From NCBI RefSeq assembly GCF_003003885.1, contig NZ_PVWN01000018.1, positions 1-64,000 on the forward strand: 64,000 bases of DNA. Reading direction: 5' to 3'. Numbering within the stretch: the first letter of the stretch is position 1; each line of letters begins with the position of its first letter. Source of the stretch: Chlorogloea sp. CCALA 695 (GTDB lineage: Bacteria; Cyanobacteriota; Cyanobacteriia; Cyanobacteriales; Chroococcidiopsidaceae). Both the position numbers and the translations under genes were made by a program. The notes beneath the pieces were generated by a model, which worked only from the letters and a program-made list of their open reading frames with translations, was not told the origin of the DNA and did no database searches. Shown here in pieces: positions 27,646 to 38,208 of this stretch.

Positions 27646-28182
27646 ATGATTTTTAAACCAGAATTCCTTAATAGTTTGGATGTAGCTACAGATTTCAGTC
27701 AAACTAACGCGCAAAAATTTTTGCACTTTAACTTAAGTCAAGAATTAGCCGCTTTAGTCAAAGTTGAGGACATAGCCGAAGTTCTGCATATACCCAGAAA
27801 TGCCATCCTCCCAATACCACAAATGCCCAAAGGCGTACTAGGTATTTATAACTGGCGGGACGAAATGCTGTGGAATGTCGCTATAGATCAAATAATTGGT
27901 CTACCGCTTGTTAGTACATCAAGCTATGTTTCTAATATAGCCGTGATAGTTGCACAGATTGACAGTCAATATTTGGGGCTAGTAGTGACTCAAGTAAACG
28001 ATATTGAATGGCACGAATTAGACTTAATTCAACCCCCCACCGCGCAGTTGTTTCCAGACCAGCTATTACCCTTTATGCAGGGGTATTTGAGCGATTCGGG
28101 GACAATTATAATCGATGTCAAGGCGATCGCCCATTCACTGCTCATTGGCAATGCAAATTCTAACCTTTATTTAAAAACTTAA
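27646..28182 (+). CDS. pixI: CheW-like adaptor protein
   Basis: An adaptor of about 178 residues that couples the photoreceptor/MCP to the CheA-type kinase. The CheW fold is recognised by FLHFNLSQELAALVKVEDIAEVLHIP and IPQMPKGVLGIYNWRDEMLWNVAID. I place the start at ATG 27646; a TTG one codon earlier is less likely. It lies 11 bases after pixH and 6 bases before pixJ, so co-transcription is close to certain. Confidence 0.9.
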   Translation: MIFKPEFLNSLDVATDFSQTNAQKFLHFNLSQELAALVKVEDIAEVLHIPRNAILPIPQMPKGVLGIYNWRDEMLWNVAIDQIIGLPLVSTSSYVSNIAVIVAQIDSQYLGLVVTQVNDIEWHELDLIQPPTAQLFPDQLLPFMQGYLSDSGTIIIDVKAIAHSLLIGNANSNLYLKT

Positions 28183-28188
28183 CCTACC

Positions 28189-31100
28189 GTGATTAAACTA
28201 TTTTCCTCTCGTGAAGATCGTAGCAGCAACTCGCCAAACATTTCTCAACCCTTGGCGATCGCCCAAACTAACCAAAAACTAAAAATAGATCCGCCCCCCA
28301 ATAGCAACAGCCAAAGCTCTTTTAAAATCCAGCGCCAAAACCTATCGGCGATCGCAGTACAAATGCGCCAGTCGCCGTCTTTGGAGGCTTTATTTGCCAC
28401 AACTGTTAACGAAATTCGCAATACCTTGAAAACAGATCGAGTATTAATTTATCGGTTTGAATCAAATAATAAAGGAATAGTAGTAGCGGAAGCGATCGCT
28501 AGAGAATGGACACCAACTTTAGGTGAAATTCTCCCTGCTACCTGGTTTGGCGAAGATGAAGCCAGTACCTATTTAACTAAGCAAATTGTCGAAATAGCGA
28601 ATAATACAGGTACTACGCCCTACCAACAACAGTTGCTAGAGCGCTTTCAAGTTAAAGCTAGTATCAGCTTACCTATATTAGTAGAGCGGGAAGTGTGGGG
28701 GTTGCTTGTGGTTCAGCAATGCTTTAATCCGCGCCAGTGGGAAGAAGCAGAAATTAGTTTGTTAGAGCGCCTAGCCTTAGAGCTAATGCTTACAGTCCAA
28801 GGGGTAGAATTTAGACTAAAACAAATTCGTCAAAACGAATTTACCCGCGCCTCTACTCAAGTATCCGCTAAGGTGATGGATAAAATTCGTCTTTCCTTTG
28901 ATGTAGATGCAGTCTTTGCCACTACGACTCACGAACTACTGCAACTATTAAAAGCCGATCGCATAGCAGTTTACAAATTTCATCCAGACTGGAGCGGACA
29001 ATATGTCTATGAAGCCGTTGCGCCGGGCTTGATTTCTTTGGTGAAAAATGGAAATAACCCAGTTTGGGACGATACTTATTTACAAGAAAACCAAGGTGGT
29101 AGGTATAGTCGCAACGAAACCTACGCCGTTGATGATATCTACAAAGCTAGTTACACGCCTTGTCATATTAGTAGCTTGGAAGAGTTTCAAATTAGAGCCT
29201 ACGCGGTCGCGCCAATTTTCTTTGGTGGCGATTTGTGGGGATTACTCGCCGCTTACCAAAACTCTGCGCCGCGCCAGTGGGAAGAAGTAGACGTAAATTC
29301 GTTAGCTCAAGTAGGTACGCAATTAGGTGTAGCCCTGCGTCAGGCGGAGTATTTGCAGCAAGTCAATGCCAAAAACGAAGAATTAGCCCAAATAGCCCAG
29401 CAAGAGCGCGCTGTAGCCAAAATTATCGAGAAAATTCGTCAATCCTTAGACATTGATATAGTATTTAACACAACTACCCAAGAAGTCCGCCAATTACTCC
29501 AAGTAGATAGAGTAGTAGTTTATCGCTTCAATGCCGATTGGAGCGGTGAATTTGTCGCCGAATCTGTAGCACCCGGCTGGACTCCGGTAATTAGTAAAGG
29601 GTTTAAAGAAAAAGTAGGCGATTGTGCGGGTTTGCAAAGCCTTAAACCCGGTACTTCTATCTATCAACAACAAGCACTAGCCGCTCAAGATCGTAATAGA
29701 CAATCATTCTCCGTTGACGATATTTATAAAGTAGGATTTTCGGCTCAATACCTAGAATCAATGGAGCAGATAGAAGCCAAAGCCTATCTAACTACATCTA
29801 TTTTTGTCGGCGACAAGCTCTGGGGATTACTTGCTACTTACCAAAATTCTGCACCGCGCCAGTGGCAAAAATCCGAGGAAAAATTGCTAACTCAAATTGG
29901 CACTCAATTTGGTATTGCTTTGCAGCAAGCTGAATATTTACAACAAGTAGAAGCAAAAACTAGGCAATTAACGCAAATAGCGCAGCAAGAACGCACAGTA
30001 GCTAGAGTAATTGATAAAATCCGTAAGTCTCTTGACTTGGATACAATTTTTAGAACTACTAGCCAAGAAGTGCGTAAGTTGTTAGCCGCCGATCGCGTCA
30101 TTGTCTATCGCTTCAATCCTGATTGGAGTGGTGAAGTTGTCTCCGAGTCGGTAGGTGGCGGCTGGACACCTCTGGCGGCGCAAAAACTAAAGAGCGATCT
30201 CGTTGACTGCGATAGCGTGCGCGGTATGGCAAAGGGAAATAATCGCTATGAAGACACTTACCTTAAAGAAAATCAAGGCGGGAGATATCGTCAAGAAAAA
30301 GCAGGCTTTAGGGTTAATGATATTTATGAAGCAGGCTTTTCGCCTTGTTACATTGAAAGCTTAGAACGTTTTGAAGCTAGGGCTTACATTACTATCCCAA
30401 TTTTTGCGGGAGAAAAACTGTGGGGTTTGCTATCAACTTATCAAAATTCCGCCCCGCGTCAGTGGGAAGAATCTGAGGAAAATTTGGTAAATCAAATTGG
30501 GACTCAATTTGGCATTGCCATTCAACAAGCCGCTACTTTAGAAAAAGTCCAAGTGCAAGCGCAAAAATTGCTGGATGCGGGAAAACGGGAAAGAGCCGCC
30601 AAAGAAAAACTCCAGCAAACCGCCGTGCAGTTATTAATAGCTGTACGCCCTGCTTTAGAAGGAGATTTGACCGTAAGAGCAACTATTACTGAAGACGAAT
30701 TAGGCACGATCGCCGATGCTTACAATAATACGATTCAAAGCCTACGCAAGCTGGTAATTCAAGTCAAAAATGCTGCCGATAGTGTGGCTTTAACGTCTAA
30801 TAATAGCGAGTCGGCAATTGTTAACCTGTCAACTCAAGCCCAATACCAAGTTGAAGAACTCAGTGATACCTTAGAGCAAATTCAAGAAATGGTTAATGTT
30901 ACTCAAGTTGTCAGCAACAAAGCCCAACAAGTAGAAGTAGCATTGCAGCAAACAAATCACACGGTAGAAACAGGTAACGCGGCGATGAGTCGCACTGTAG
31001 ACGGGATTTTAGAAATTAAAAAAACTGTCACCGATACCGGGAAAAAGATTAAGCGGTTGGGAGAATCGTCGCAAAAAATCTCACGAGTAGTTAGTTTGAT

Positions 31101-31596
31101 TAGTAATTTTTCAACTCAGACACAATTACTCGCCTTGAATGCGGCAATTGAAGCGACAAGAGCGGGAGAATACGGGCGCGGGTTTGCAGTGGTAGCCGAT
31201 GAAGTACGCTCTTTAGCTCGTCAGTCGGCAAAAGCAACTACAGAAATTGAAAAATTGGTGCAGGAAATTCAAGCTGAAACTATTGATGTAGCTTTGGCAA
31301 TGGAAACAGGAATTGAGCAGGTAAACCAAGGAACTGATTTAGTTAACCAAACGCGCCTTAGCCTAGATGCGATCGCCCTTTCTACAGCGCAAATTGGTCA
31401 ATTAGTTCAGGGAATTACTACTTCAACCTTGGCTCAAACTCAACAATCAGAAGCTGTAACCCAAACCATCGCCGATTTAGCTGTAGTTGCAACCAGAACA
31501 TCAGAAGGATCGATGCAAATTTCTCAATCTTTCCAAGAGTTGCTTGTAACGGCTGAAAATCTGCAATCTAGCGTGCAGCGATTTAGAGTTAGTTAG
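28189..31596 (+). CDS. pixJ: Cyanobacteriochrome methyl-accepting photoreceptor (PixJ-like)
   Basis: A 1135-residue phototaxis receptor, start GTG 28189 six bases after pixI. Four tandem GAF domains are visible. GAF1 (about 60-205) has no cysteine in the binding position. GAF2 (about 220-395) has [15 protein letters not shown] and the chromophore Cys325-His326, as in red/green cyanobacteriochromes. GAF3 (about 415-590) has Gln520-Tyr521 in that place. GAF4 (about 610-790) has Cys720-Tyr721. A HAMP-like linker and a MCP signalling domain ([28 protein letters not shown]) end the protein. There is no membrane segment, so it is probably cytosolic. Confidence 0.93.
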   Translation: MIKLFSSREDRSSNSPNISQPLAIAQTNQKLKIDPPPNSNSQSSFKIQRQNLSAIAVQMRQSPSLEALFATTVNEIRNTLKTDRVLIYRFESNNKGIVVAEAIAREWTPTLGEILPATWFGEDEASTYLTKQIVEIANNTGTTPYQQQLLERFQVKASISLPILVEREVWGLLVVQQCFNPRQWEEAEISLLERLALELMLTVQGVEFRLKQIRQNEFTRASTQVSAKVMDKIRLSFDVDAVFATTTHELLQLLKADRIAVYKFHPDWSGQYVYEAVAPGLISLVKNGNNPVWDDTYLQENQGGRYSRNETYAVDDIYKASYTPCHISSLEEFQIRAYAVAPIFFGGDLWGLLAAYQNSAPRQWEEVDVNSLAQVGTQLGVALRQAEYLQQVNAKNEELAQIAQQERAVAKIIEKIRQSLDIDIVFNTTTQEVRQLLQVDRVVVYRFNADWSGEFVAESVAPGWTPVISKGFKEKVGDCAGLQSLKPGTSIYQQQALAAQDRNRQSFSVDDIYKVGFSAQYLESMEQIEAKAYLTTSIFVGDKLWGLLATYQNSAPRQWQKSEEKLLTQIGTQFGIALQQAEYLQQVEAKTRQLTQIAQQERTVARVIDKIRKSLDLDTIFRTTSQEVRKLLAADRVIVYRFNPDWSGEVVSESVGGGWTPLAAQKLKSDLVDCDSVRGMAKGNNRYEDTYLKENQGGRYRQEKAGFRVNDIYEAGFSPCYIESLERFEARAYITIPIFAGEKLWGLLSTYQNSAPRQWEESEENLVNQIGTQFGIAIQQAATLEKVQVQAQKLLDAGKRERAAKEKLQQTAVQLLIAVRPALEGDLTVRATITEDELGTIADAYNNTIQSLRKLVIQVKNAADSVALTSNNSESAIVNLSTQAQYQVEELSDTLEQIQEMVNVTQVVSNKAQQVEVALQQTNHTVETGNAAMSRTVDGILEIKKTVTDTGKKIKRLGESSQKISRVVSLISNFSTQTQLLALNAAIEATRAGEYGRGFAVVADEVRSLARQSAKATTEIEKLVQEIQAETIDVALAMETGIEQVNQGTDLVNQTRLSLDAIALSTAQIGQLVQGITTSTLAQTQQSEAVTQTIADLAVVATRTSEGSMQISQSFQELLVTAENLQSSVQRFRVS

Positions 31597-31616
31597 TTGA
31601 TGCGCCAAAAATAGAT

Positions 31617-31635
31617 CCCCCCTTTTTTAAGGGGG
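31617..31635 (+). other. Hairpin between pixJ and pixL
   Basis: CCCCCTT (31618-31624) and AAGGGGG (31629-31635) form a 7-bp stem with a TTTT loop in the 61-base gap. There is no T-run after it, so it is more likely an RNA stability or processing element than a full terminator. Confidence 0.4.
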
Positions 31636-31657
31636 AAAATAAATCACCCCTAACCCT

Positions 31658-34465
31658 ATGACAACTAACCGCACTATCAACGACGAGACTCGTGATTTAT
31701 TTTTAATCGAAGCGCCAGAACTATTAGAAAATATTGAGCGCGATTTGTACAGCTTAGGCGAAGATCGTAGCAACGCTAAAGTACACAACTTAATGCGAAT
31801 GACGCATACGCTTAAAGGTTCGGCGGCTTGTGTTGGGTTAGAGACAATTAAAACGGTGGCGCATTATTTAGAAGATGTGTTTAAAACTCTTTATAACCCC
31901 GAAGTAGTTATTGATTCTGAACTAGAAGCTTTGTTATTTCAAATTTATGAATGCTTGCATATCCCTTTAACTGCCGAACTTACAGCTAATACTATTGATG
32001 AAGCAGCTATTCTCAATCGCGCCGCCGATGTATTTGCTCTATTGCAAGTAAAGTTGGGCGATTTCTTTAATAATGAAGCTTTGATGCCAACATCTGCTGA
32101 ATTAGGGTTTGATATTACAGAGTCAATTTTTACAACCGGAGTCAGCAAAAGGCTAAAGGAATTAACCACAGCTTTAGAAAATCCGGAAGTAGAAAGTATA
32201 GCTTTGCTATTGCAAGAACAAGCTACCGTATTTATGGGACTAGCGGAATCGTTGGGTTTACCAGGTTTTGGCGCGATCGCATCCGCTACCCTAACTGCTC
32301 TAAATACACACCCTGATGAAGCTGTAACTATTGCCCGTCTTGCCTTAGCAGACTTTGAACAAGGACAAGAAGCAGTAATAAAAGGCGATCGCACTGAAGG
32401 CGGCGAACCAAGTTTTGCGCTTCAAGAATGGGCGATTAGCAACCAATCTCTAGAATTAGATATGCCCGATCCAGCACTTTTAGAGCAGTTGATTAGTGGC
32501 GAAATAGAGGATGAGCTTTTTACGAGTAATGTCGATAACTGGGACTTTGGCGAAGAATCTCTAGAGTTATCAATGGATGGAGTATTTGGTAACTTAGTTG
32601 ATCAAGAAACCCCAATAGAGGATTTTGAGCTAAAACCAGAACGTTCTAAAGAACCCCTAGTAGCACCTTCTGCCCAAATTCGGGTTGAAATAGCCAAACT
32701 CCAACGCCTCAATTATTTGTCTGGCGAAATGCTCACCAATCAAAACCGCCAAGTTGCAGCCGATGAACGCATCCAAGAAACTATCAATTCATTGCAGCAG
32801 CAATTAGCCCAACATCAAAAAAACCTTAAACAAATCCGCGAATATTGGTCGGATTTGATGTTAGAACCGCAAACTAACGCTAATAATGCTTTGTCAGCAG
32901 ATATTTATCACGAATTTCAACCTCTATTAGATTTAGCCTGGGATGATTCGGTACAAATTGCTGAAAGTATTGAAGAAGTAGATTTATTTAGCGCTTCCTC
33001 AATTCAAATCCTCGAAAAACAACAACGGCTATTAACTAACGTCCGCGATGACTTGCTTTCTGCTCAAATGTTACCTGTGGGAGAAATATTTAATCGCTTC
33101 TATAGAGTATTGCAACAATTGGTTGCCGGACATGGAAAACAAGCCCAATTAGAAATTAGTGGGACAGAAATATTAGTTGATAAAGCAATTGCCGAAAAGC
33201 TCTACGATCCTTTACTGCACTTGGTTCGTAATGCCTTCGATCATGGTCTAGAAAGTAGTGAAACCCGCGCCCAAGCTGGCAAACCAGAGGTTGGGGAAAT
33301 ATTTATCAAAGCTTACAAACAAGAGCGTTGGACGGTTATAGCTGTAGGAGATGATGGCAAAGGTTTAGATTTTGAGAAGATAGGCGATCGCGCTTTAGAG
33401 CTAGATTTAATTGCCCCCGAACAAGCCCAAAGCATTACAGAAGACAAATTAATCGATTTATTATTTACGCCGGGATTTACAACCGCGTCTCAACTAAGCG
33501 ATTTATCGGGGCGCGGGATTGGGTTAGATGTAGTTCGCACCCAAATCGAAGCTTTGCAAGGCACAATTACCGTGCGATCGCACTCAGGGCAAGGTACAAC
33601 ATTTTTACTGCAAATTCCTATCAGCCTCAAAATTGCTAAAGTTTTGGTGGTAGAAGTAGGCGATCGCCTGTGCGGTTTTATCAGCGAAGCGGTTGAGCAA
33701 ATTATCATCCCTCAAACTGACCAAATTAAACATTGGCATGATGGTCAAAAAGTTTGGCAACCACCAGGAAACGGCGCTATAGTACCTATTCGCAAACTAT
33801 CAACAATTTTGCAATCTATTGATTCTTTTGCAGGCGATTCGCTTCCGGTACTTTTAGTGCGTCAAGGTACGGAATTAGTAGGGCTAGAAGTTGATCGCGT
33901 TATTGGCGAACAAGAATTAGTCATCAAACCCGTAGGTAAACTAATTACTCCGCCAAGTTATGTATTAGGATGTTGCGTTTTAGCAGACGGGCGTTTGAGC
34001 TTAATAATTGATAGTAGCGCCTTAATCGCTCAGTTACCGCCCGTAGTTATTAGTACCCAATCAACTCCAACCAATAATCAGTCCCAAATTTTGCTCATAG
34101 ATGATTCGGTTACTGTGCGTCACAACTTAGCTTTAATGCTGCAAAAAGTAGGTTATCAAGTATGGCAAGCTAAAGATGGTACTGAAGCTGTTGCCCAAGT
34201 CTTGCTGCATCCAACTATCAACTTGATAATTTCTGATGTTGAAATGCCGGGAATGAATGGATTTAAGTTTTTAAGCCATCGGTTGCAAGACTCTGTGCTG
34301 CAACAAATTCCGGTAATTATGCTGACTTCTCGTAGTAGCGACAAGTATAGACAGATTGCCCAAGAATTAGGCGCTAATGCTTACTTAACTAAGCCTTACA
34401 TAGATGGAGAAGTTTTAAATGCGATCGCAAGTTTAATTGAAAACAACCCTAAACCAGCTATTTAG
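31658..34465 (+). CDS. pixL: CheA-type hybrid histidine kinase with C-terminal receiver (PixL-like)
   Basis: A 935-residue kinase for type IV pilus phototaxis. It has an N-terminal Hpt domain (His50 in MRMTHTLKGSAA), a long linker with a coiled coil (about 350-400), then a HATPase domain (HLVRNAFDHGLE, VGDDGKGLD and the G2 box LSGRGIGLDVV). A CheW-like domain (about 650-790) and a receiver with phospho-acceptor Asp860 in LIISDVEMPGMNG complete it. Input would come from PixJ through PixI, with output to PixG, PixH and its own receiver. It is the last gene of the operon. Confidence 0.94.
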   Translation: MTTNRTINDETRDLFLIEAPELLENIERDLYSLGEDRSNAKVHNLMRMTHTLKGSAACVGLETIKTVAHYLEDVFKTLYNPEVVIDSELEALLFQIYECLHIPLTAELTANTIDEAAILNRAADVFALLQVKLGDFFNNEALMPTSAELGFDITESIFTTGVSKRLKELTTALENPEVESIALLLQEQATVFMGLAESLGLPGFGAIASATLTALNTHPDEAVTIARLALADFEQGQEAVIKGDRTEGGEPSFALQEWAISNQSLELDMPDPALLEQLISGEIEDELFTSNVDNWDFGEESLELSMDGVFGNLVDQETPIEDFELKPERSKEPLVAPSAQIRVEIAKLQRLNYLSGEMLTNQNRQVAADERIQETINSLQQQLAQHQKNLKQIREYWSDLMLEPQTNANNALSADIYHEFQPLLDLAWDDSVQIAESIEEVDLFSASSIQILEKQQRLLTNVRDDLLSAQMLPVGEIFNRFYRVLQQLVAGHGKQAQLEISGTEILVDKAIAEKLYDPLLHLVRNAFDHGLESSETRAQAGKPEVGEIFIKAYKQERWTVIAVGDDGKGLDFEKIGDRALELDLIAPEQAQSITEDKLIDLLFTPGFTTASQLSDLSGRGIGLDVVRTQIEALQGTITVRSHSGQGTTFLLQIPISLKIAKVLVVEVGDRLCGFISEAVEQIIIPQTDQIKHWHDGQKVWQPPGNGAIVPIRKLSTILQSIDSFAGDSLPVLLVRQGTELVGLEVDRVIGEQELVIKPVGKLITPPSYVLGCCVLADGRLSLIIDSSALIAQLPPVVISTQSTPTNNQSQILLIDDSVTVRHNLALMLQKVGYQVWQAKDGTEAVAQVLLHPTINLIISDVEMPGMNGFKFLSHRLQDSVLQQIPVIMLTSRSSDKYRQIAQELGANAYLTKPYIDGEVLNAIASLIENNPKPAI

Positions 34466-34497
34466 TCTTAAAATTCTTTCAAGTAACTCTAAGTAAT

Positions 34498-35019
34498 ATG
34501 TTTAATTTCAAACAAAATAGTAAGTTTAATTGGTCAATTGCCGCTACTTCCTTCGCAATTTCTGGATTAGCGCTAAATTTCCCGGCGATGGCGGCTTCTG
34601 TACCCTCTACCTACCTCAATGATTATCGTTATTGCTCTGCGCGATTATTAGCGCTCAACGTCTCCGCCGAAGCTGTCTCAACTGCTTGCGCCAACGCTTT
34701 GAATCCCAAAAGATTAGCTACTTGTGTCTACGACATTCAAAGGCAAACAAATATATTAGCAACCGATGCTTTAGCTACTTGCACTCAAGTTAGACAGCCG
34801 GATGAATTGGCTACTTGTGTAGTGGGAATTAGTGTTAATAGCCAAGAGGAGACAATTCCCGAAGTGCTTAATTATTGCCGTCTTAGCTTGCTACCAGTAC
34901 GTTTTGCTGAATGTGTAGTTGGTTTGCGCCGCGAGATTGATGTTACACCTATTCAGGCGATGAATACTTGCATTGATGGTAGCGATCGCGCGATCGTGCC
35001 GATAATTTCTAAGCCTTAG
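34498..35019 (+). CDS. Secreted cysteine-repeat protein, unknown
   Basis: A 173-residue protein with a signal peptide (hydrophobic 14-32, cleavage after MAA). The mature part contains eight cysteines in short repeated units such as LATCVYD, LATCTQV and LATCVVG, suggesting four disulfides in a repeated helical hairpin. I do not recognise a named family. It begins 32 bases after pixL and might be co-transcribed, though no link to motility is known. Its end overlaps mraY (convergent) by 11 bases. Confidence 0.65.
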   Translation: MFNFKQNSKFNWSIAATSFAISGLALNFPAMAASVPSTYLNDYRYCSARLLALNVSAEAVSTACANALNPKRLATCVYDIQRQTNILATDALATCTQVRQPDELATCVVGISVNSQEETIPEVLNYCRLSLLPVRFAECVVGLRREIDVTPIQAMNTCIDGSDRAIVPIISKP

Positions 35020-36100
35020 TCACTAAGCACAGCAACGCCAAAATACCGCCAATTAGGTAAAAGGTAGCTACTACCTGAACTTCTGACCAACCCGAAAGTT
35101 CTAGATGATGGTGTAAGGGAGCCATTTTAAACAACCGCTTACCTACTCCATCCTCGCCTTTTGTTGCTTTGTAATAACTTACCTGTGCCATTACTGAAAG
35201 AGTTTCGACAAAAAAGATCCCACTCAATACAAATAATGCCCACAATGTATTAGTTAACAGCGCTACGGAGGCTAAAGCGCCCCCCAAAGCCAAAGAACCC
35301 GTATCGCCCATAAAAACCCGCGCCTTGTTGCGATTGTGGACGAGAAACCCCATACAGCTACCGCTCGTACAAGCGCAAAAGGTCATTAATCCGGGGTGAC
35401 TTGGTGCAACTAATACCCCTAATCCTAATAATGCGATCGCACTTGTCCCGGCGGCTAAACCATCAACGCCATCCGTTAAGTTAGTTGCATTGCTCTCTGC
35501 TACCAATACAAACACTGCCAATAGCCAAAATAGCAAGCCTAAAGGCAATACAACTTTAAAAGGTAGCGCAATATTGGTAATATCACTGTGACTCCACGCC
35601 AGCCACAAGCAAAACAGCACAGCAAAGCCAATTTGTAAAGCTAATTTTAGTTTGGGCGAAATACCTTTATTAGACTTGTAGCGCAAAATTTGCCAATCAT
35701 CTAACCAACCAATCAGCGCGTAACCCATTGTTAAGGCAGACACCGCCAATACTTCCGCCTTCCACCCCGACAATAATATCGCAAAAATAATTGCTACCGG
35801 GACAAAAAACACCCCGCCCATAGTAGGAGTACCAGCTTTTTTTAAATGAGCTTGGGGCCCGTCTTCTCTGACAATTTGCCCAGTTTTTAGCCTTACTAGC
35901 ATCGGAATTACCCAGTAGCCTAGCAATGCTGTAGCGATCGCACAGAGCAAAAAAGGCAAACTTAGCGAATCTAGTTGCCAAGGTAAGCGACTAGCGATCA
36001 AATCTCTCGTCAACGCCCCACCGCTCAACACTATACTCAGAGCTACCAGTAAGCTAGTTCCCGAAAGATTGAATAATAAGCTAGGAGATTTTGCTTCCAC
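35009..36100 (-). CDS. mraY: Phospho-N-acetylmuramoyl-pentapeptide-transferase
   Basis: An integral membrane enzyme that moves phospho-MurNAc-pentapeptide onto undecaprenyl phosphate to make lipid I. The 363-residue protein has about ten hydrophobic helices. Catalytic motifs are present: LIGWLDDWQILR (Asp pair), NATNLTDGVDGLAAGT and APLHHHLELSGW. It stands apart from a dcw cluster, as is usual in cyanobacteria. The 3' end overlaps the convergent cysteine-repeat gene. Confidence 0.97.
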   Translation of the reverse strand: MEAKSPSLLFNLSGTSLLVALSIVLSGGALTRDLIASRLPWQLDSLSLPFLLCAIATALLGYWVIPMLVRLKTGQIVREDGPQAHLKKAGTPTMGGVFFVPVAIIFAILLSGWKAEVLAVSALTMGYALIGWLDDWQILRYKSNKGISPKLKLALQIGFAVLFCLWLAWSHSDITNIALPFKVVLPLGLLFWLLAVFVLVAESNATNLTDGVDGLAAGTSAIALLGLGVLVAPSHPGLMTFCACTSGSCMGFLVHNRNKARVFMGDTGSLALGGALASVALLTNTLWALFVLSGIFFVETLSVMAQVSYYKATKGEDGVGKRLFKMAPLHHHLELSGWSEVQVVATFYLIGGILALLCLVTKA

Positions 36101-36189
36101 AATATTTTTTTAGATCGGTACTTAGCAAGTAAGAAGCCCTAAGTAGTTTCTCAAAGCTTCTTACCAATAACTAAAATGACTAACAACCG

Positions 36190-36441
36190 TTAACCCGCTT
36201 CTTCTTCTGCTGGCTCGTCGTTATCTTCAAAGTCATCATCGTAGTTAGGATCGTCAGGATCGATAATATCAGCAATGTCTGACAGGGGTTCACCTTGAGC
36301 AACGGGATCTGTTTCACTGCGATCGCGCGCTACTAATCTACCACTAGCTCTTAACCAGTCTAAGATTGACAACTCGTTCCTCGCAGGAATTACCGATGCT
36401 ACTCGATTGCGGGGCTGTTCTTGTAGGGGCGAAGTTGGCAT
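36190..36441 (-). CDS. DUF3134 family protein
   Basis: An 83-residue cyanobacterial protein recognised by NRVASVIPARNELSILDWLRASGRLVARD and a highly acidic C-terminal tail (IIDPDDPNYDDDFEDNDEPAEEEAG). The family is DUF3134, function unknown. It lies upstream of mraY on the same strand with an 89-base gap, so co-expression with mraY is possible. Confidence 0.8.
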   Translation of the reverse strand: MPTSPLQEQPRNRVASVIPARNELSILDWLRASGRLVARDRSETDPVAQGEPLSDIADIIDPDDPNYDDDFEDNDEPAEEEAG

Positions 36442-36558
36442 AGGGAAATGTTTAAATAAACGGATTCAATTATAGTACAAAGTTTAACATTATTTAGAGA
36501 TGCGTTATTTTTCCTGAGTGGGAAAGAGGATAATAATTAGATAATTATTATTAAACCA

Positions 36559-37143
36559 ATGTTTGTAAAATCAGCATTAATAGAAGAACTCGCCGGGAAA
36601 AATCGCGGTTTACTAGCCACCGAGTCAGAAAAACAAGCAATATTAGGTGCGATCGCCCAGTTAGAAGAGCGAAACCCTACACCGCGCCCTATAGAGGCTT
36701 CAGAGTTACTAAATGGCGACTGGCGGCTACTTTATACCACAAGTTCTGGCTTACTGAATATTGATCGCTTCCCTCTATTAAAACTCGGTCAAATTTATCA
36801 ATCGATTCGCGTCAAAACTAGCAGTGTTTACAACATTGCCGAGATTTACGGCTTACCTTATTTAGAAGGATTAGTAAGTGTGGCGGCGGAGTTTGAACCC
36901 TTGAGCGAAAAACGGGTGCAAGTAAAGTTTAAACGCTCAATTTTAGGTTTGCAACGGTTAATTAGCTATCAATCCCCCGCTAGTTTTATTGACCAAATTG
37001 AGTCTAATCATAAGTTTACAGCTATTAGTTTTGCGATCGATAGCCGCGAACAACAAGGATGGTTAGATATAACTTATTTAGATAGCGATTTGCGGATTGG
37101 GCGAGGAAATGAAGGTAGCGTATTTGTATTAGCTAAAGTTTAA
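36559..37143 (+). CDS. PAP/fibrillin family protein
   Basis: A 194-residue plastid-lipid-associated (fibrillin) homologue. The pattern LNGDWRLLYTTSSGLLNIDRFPLLKLGQIYQSI and the C-terminal LDITYLDSDLRIGRGNEGSVFVLAK are diagnostic. Cyanobacterial members bind thylakoid membranes and are linked to photoprotection and lipid or quinone handling. It ends 10 bases before the methyltransferase gene, but base composition and function differ, so an operon is doubtful. Confidence 0.92.
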   Translation: MFVKSALIEELAGKNRGLLATESEKQAILGAIAQLEERNPTPRPIEASELLNGDWRLLYTTSSGLLNIDRFPLLKLGQIYQSIRVKTSSVYNIAEIYGLPYLEGLVSVAAEFEPLSEKRVQVKFKRSILGLQRLISYQSPASFIDQIESNHKFTAISFAIDSREQQGWLDITYLDSDLRIGRGNEGSVFVLAKV

Positions 37144-37153
37144 ACTTGTTGGT

Positions 37154-38206
37154 ATGGGATTTGAGATTGTATCGCTTTTTTCTGGTTGTGGTGGGCTTGA
37201 TTTAGGATTTTCTCAAGCTAGTTTCAATGTCGTATGGGCAAATGAATTTGATAAAGATATTTGGGAGACTTACGAGCAAAATCATCCTTCAACATTTTTA
37301 GATAAAAGAGACATTAGAAAAATTGATTCTCAAGAAATACCAGATTGTGTAGGAATTATTGGCGGCCCACCTTGTCAAAGTTGGAGTGAAGCTGGTACTC
37401 AAAGAGGAATCAATGATGAGCGAGGACTACTTTTCTCTGATTATGTGCGGATTTTGCAAGAAAAGCAGCCTTTATTTTTCTTAGCTGAAAATGTTTCAGG
37501 AATGCTTCACAAAAAACACAGTAGCTCGATTAAAAGTATTGTTGAATCTTTTGAAAAGGCTAACTATAGTGTTTCTTTTAAATTACTTAATGCTGTAAGT
37601 TATAACGTTCCTCAAGATAGGAAACGGGTAATTTTTGTGGGTTATCATCATAGCTTAAATAAGAGGTTTGATTTTAACTCAATAGTAAAAACAACTCCTA
37701 TACCTACCTTACGCACAGCAATAAGAGACTTGCTTGAAACAGTGCAATCTGATCATAAGTTGAAGGCTCAAACCTGTATATTTCCCAATCATGAATATAT
37801 GCAAGGCGGATTTTCTAGCATTTATATGTCACGAAATCGAGTTCGTGCTTGGGATGAATCTTCTTTCACAATTCAAGCTGGCGCTCGTCATGCTCCCATT
37901 CATCCCCAGGCGAATAAAATGATTTGTGTAGGTACAGATAAATGGATTTTTGACACTGAATCTCCAGCACCTTATAGAAGATTATCTGTTAGAGAGTGTG
38001 CAAGGATTCAAACTTTCCCGGATAATTTTATATTTCACTATAAAAACATAGTTGCAGGTTATAAAATGATTGGCAATGCTGTACCTGTCAATTTTAGTTA
38101 TGCGATCGCTCAAGCTATAAAAAAAGATTTATCTGATAGTAATCAATTACAAAACAGTGATACTGCGAGATATGTACCATTACAACTAAGCTTAAATCTT
38201 ATTTAA
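37154..38206 (+). CDS. DNA cytosine-5 methyltransferase, M.HaeIII-like
   Basis: A 350-residue C5 methyltransferase. SAM motif I is LFSGCGGLDLGF, the catalytic Cys74 lies in GGPPCQSWSEAG, and ENV is motif VI. GYKMIGNAVPVNFSYAIA is motif X. The region including MSRNRVRAWDESSFTIQAGARHAPIHPQA, next to the target recognition domain, is close to what I recall of M.HaeIII, so a GGCC target is predicted. It overlaps nothing but is only 2 bases before the endonuclease gene, making a type II restriction-modification unit. Confidence 0.9.
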   Translation: MGFEIVSLFSGCGGLDLGFSQASFNVVWANEFDKDIWETYEQNHPSTFLDKRDIRKIDSQEIPDCVGIIGGPPCQSWSEAGTQRGINDERGLLFSDYVRILQEKQPLFFLAENVSGMLHKKHSSSIKSIVESFEKANYSVSFKLLNAVSYNVPQDRKRVIFVGYHHSLNKRFDFNSIVKTTPIPTLRTAIRDLLETVQSDHKLKAQTCIFPNHEYMQGGFSSIYMSRNRVRAWDESSFTIQAGARHAPIHPQANKMICVGTDKWIFDTESPAPYRRLSVRECARIQTFPDNFIFHYKNIVAGYKMIGNAVPVNFSYAIAQAIKKDLSDSNQLQNSDTARYVPLQLSLNLI

Positions 38207-38208
38207 AC

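Noticed and set aside
31945-32394. 149-residue minus-strand frame inside pixL
   Set aside because: It is antisense to the Hpt-linker region of a clear CheA-type kinase, with no ribosome site and serine/alanine-rich shadow composition.
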